Source: GYS-P2D sp964414425 (GTDB lineage: Bacteria > Bacteroidota > Bacteroidia > Chitinophagales > Saprospiraceae). From it: a DNA stretch of 15,713 nucleotides. The position numbers were made by a program, and so were the translations under genes. The stretch is taken from assembly GCA_964414425.1 (NCBI GenBank), contig CAYPWL010000059.1, forward strand, positions 1 through 15,713, read 5' to 3'. The stretch's first letter is position 1. Each line of letters starts with the position of its first letter. This document shows positions 15,652 through 15,713 of the stretch, one piece after another. Under the pieces are notes generated by a model. That model did no database searches. It saw nothing but the letters and a program-made list of their open reading frames with translations, and was not told where the DNA came from.

Positions 15652-15713
15652 GCCAGCATAGCTCAGTTGGCCAGAGCAGCTGATTTGTAATCAGCGGGTC
15701 GGGGGTTCGAATC
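15652..15713 (+). tRNA. tRNA-Thr (anticodon TGT), 3' end cut by window
   Basis: The first 62 bases of a tRNA fit the cloverleaf. The acceptor 5' strand is GCCAGCA (15652-15658), the D arm GCTC...GAGC (15661-15677), and the anticodon stem GCTGA/TCAGC has loop TTTGTAA. The T arm starts GGGGG-TTCGAATC and runs to the edge. The anticodon TGT (15686-15688) reads ACA, so the tRNA carries threonine. The acceptor 3' strand is outside. In many Bacteroidota a tRNA-Thr like this heads a tRNA cluster before tuf. Confidence 0.95.

Overview
The window reads as chromosomal DNA of a member of the Bacteroidota, most likely a Saprospiraceae-like marine or sludge lineage. The family call is inference. The phylum call rests on a SusC/SusD pair, two proteins with type IX secretion (T9SS) C-termini, signal peptides followed by Gln, an AT-rich composition, exact TAnnTTTG -7 elements, and the lack of strong Shine-Dalgarno sequences.

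Layout: (1) bases 1-138 hold the 3' end of a gene that resembles the end of the small lipoprotein gene found later in the window. A strong intrinsic terminator (173-211) follows, and a secreted FG-GAP/VCBS plus ASPIC/UnbV protein starts just after it (221-2101). (2) A 468-base intergenic region carries palindromes and a probable promoter. (3) A compact outer-membrane uptake operon follows: SusC-like TonB-dependent transporter (2570-5788), SusD-like_2 lipoprotein (5820-7520) and a small unrecognised lipoprotein (7541-8485). (4) A near-perfect terminator (8515-8553) comes next, and 6 bases later a second FG-GAP/ASPIC T9SS protein, a paralog of the first (8560-10479). (5) A convergent gene encodes an OMP_b-brl_2 type barrel (10502-11173, minus). 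(6) Divergent from it lies a 1116-residue lipoprotein of the large VCBS/ASPIC family (11231-14581). (7) A xerC/xerD-type tyrosine recombinase with a complete active site (14610-15500) is followed by a promoter/terminator-like intergenic stretch and a tRNA-Thr(TGT) cut by the window end.

How the genes may work together: SusC and SusD form a TonB-driven uptake complex for an unidentified ligand. The small lipoprotein is probably a surface accessory subunit. The FG-GAP/UnbV proteins are predicted calcium-loaded beta-propellers placed at the surface, two through T9SS and one by a lipid anchor. The module 'lipoprotein - terminator - T9SS FG-GAP protein' occurs twice, which suggests duplication of a four-gene SusC-SusD-lipoprotein-propeller cassette. 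In both copies the terminator hairpin ends 6-9 bases before the propeller start codon, so the propeller is probably made in small amounts by read-through. No glycosidase, lyase, peptidase, sigma or anti-sigma gene is visible, so the substrate cannot be named. The right end (xerC, tRNA-Thr) looks like conserved core chromosome bordering this accessory surface-uptake region.
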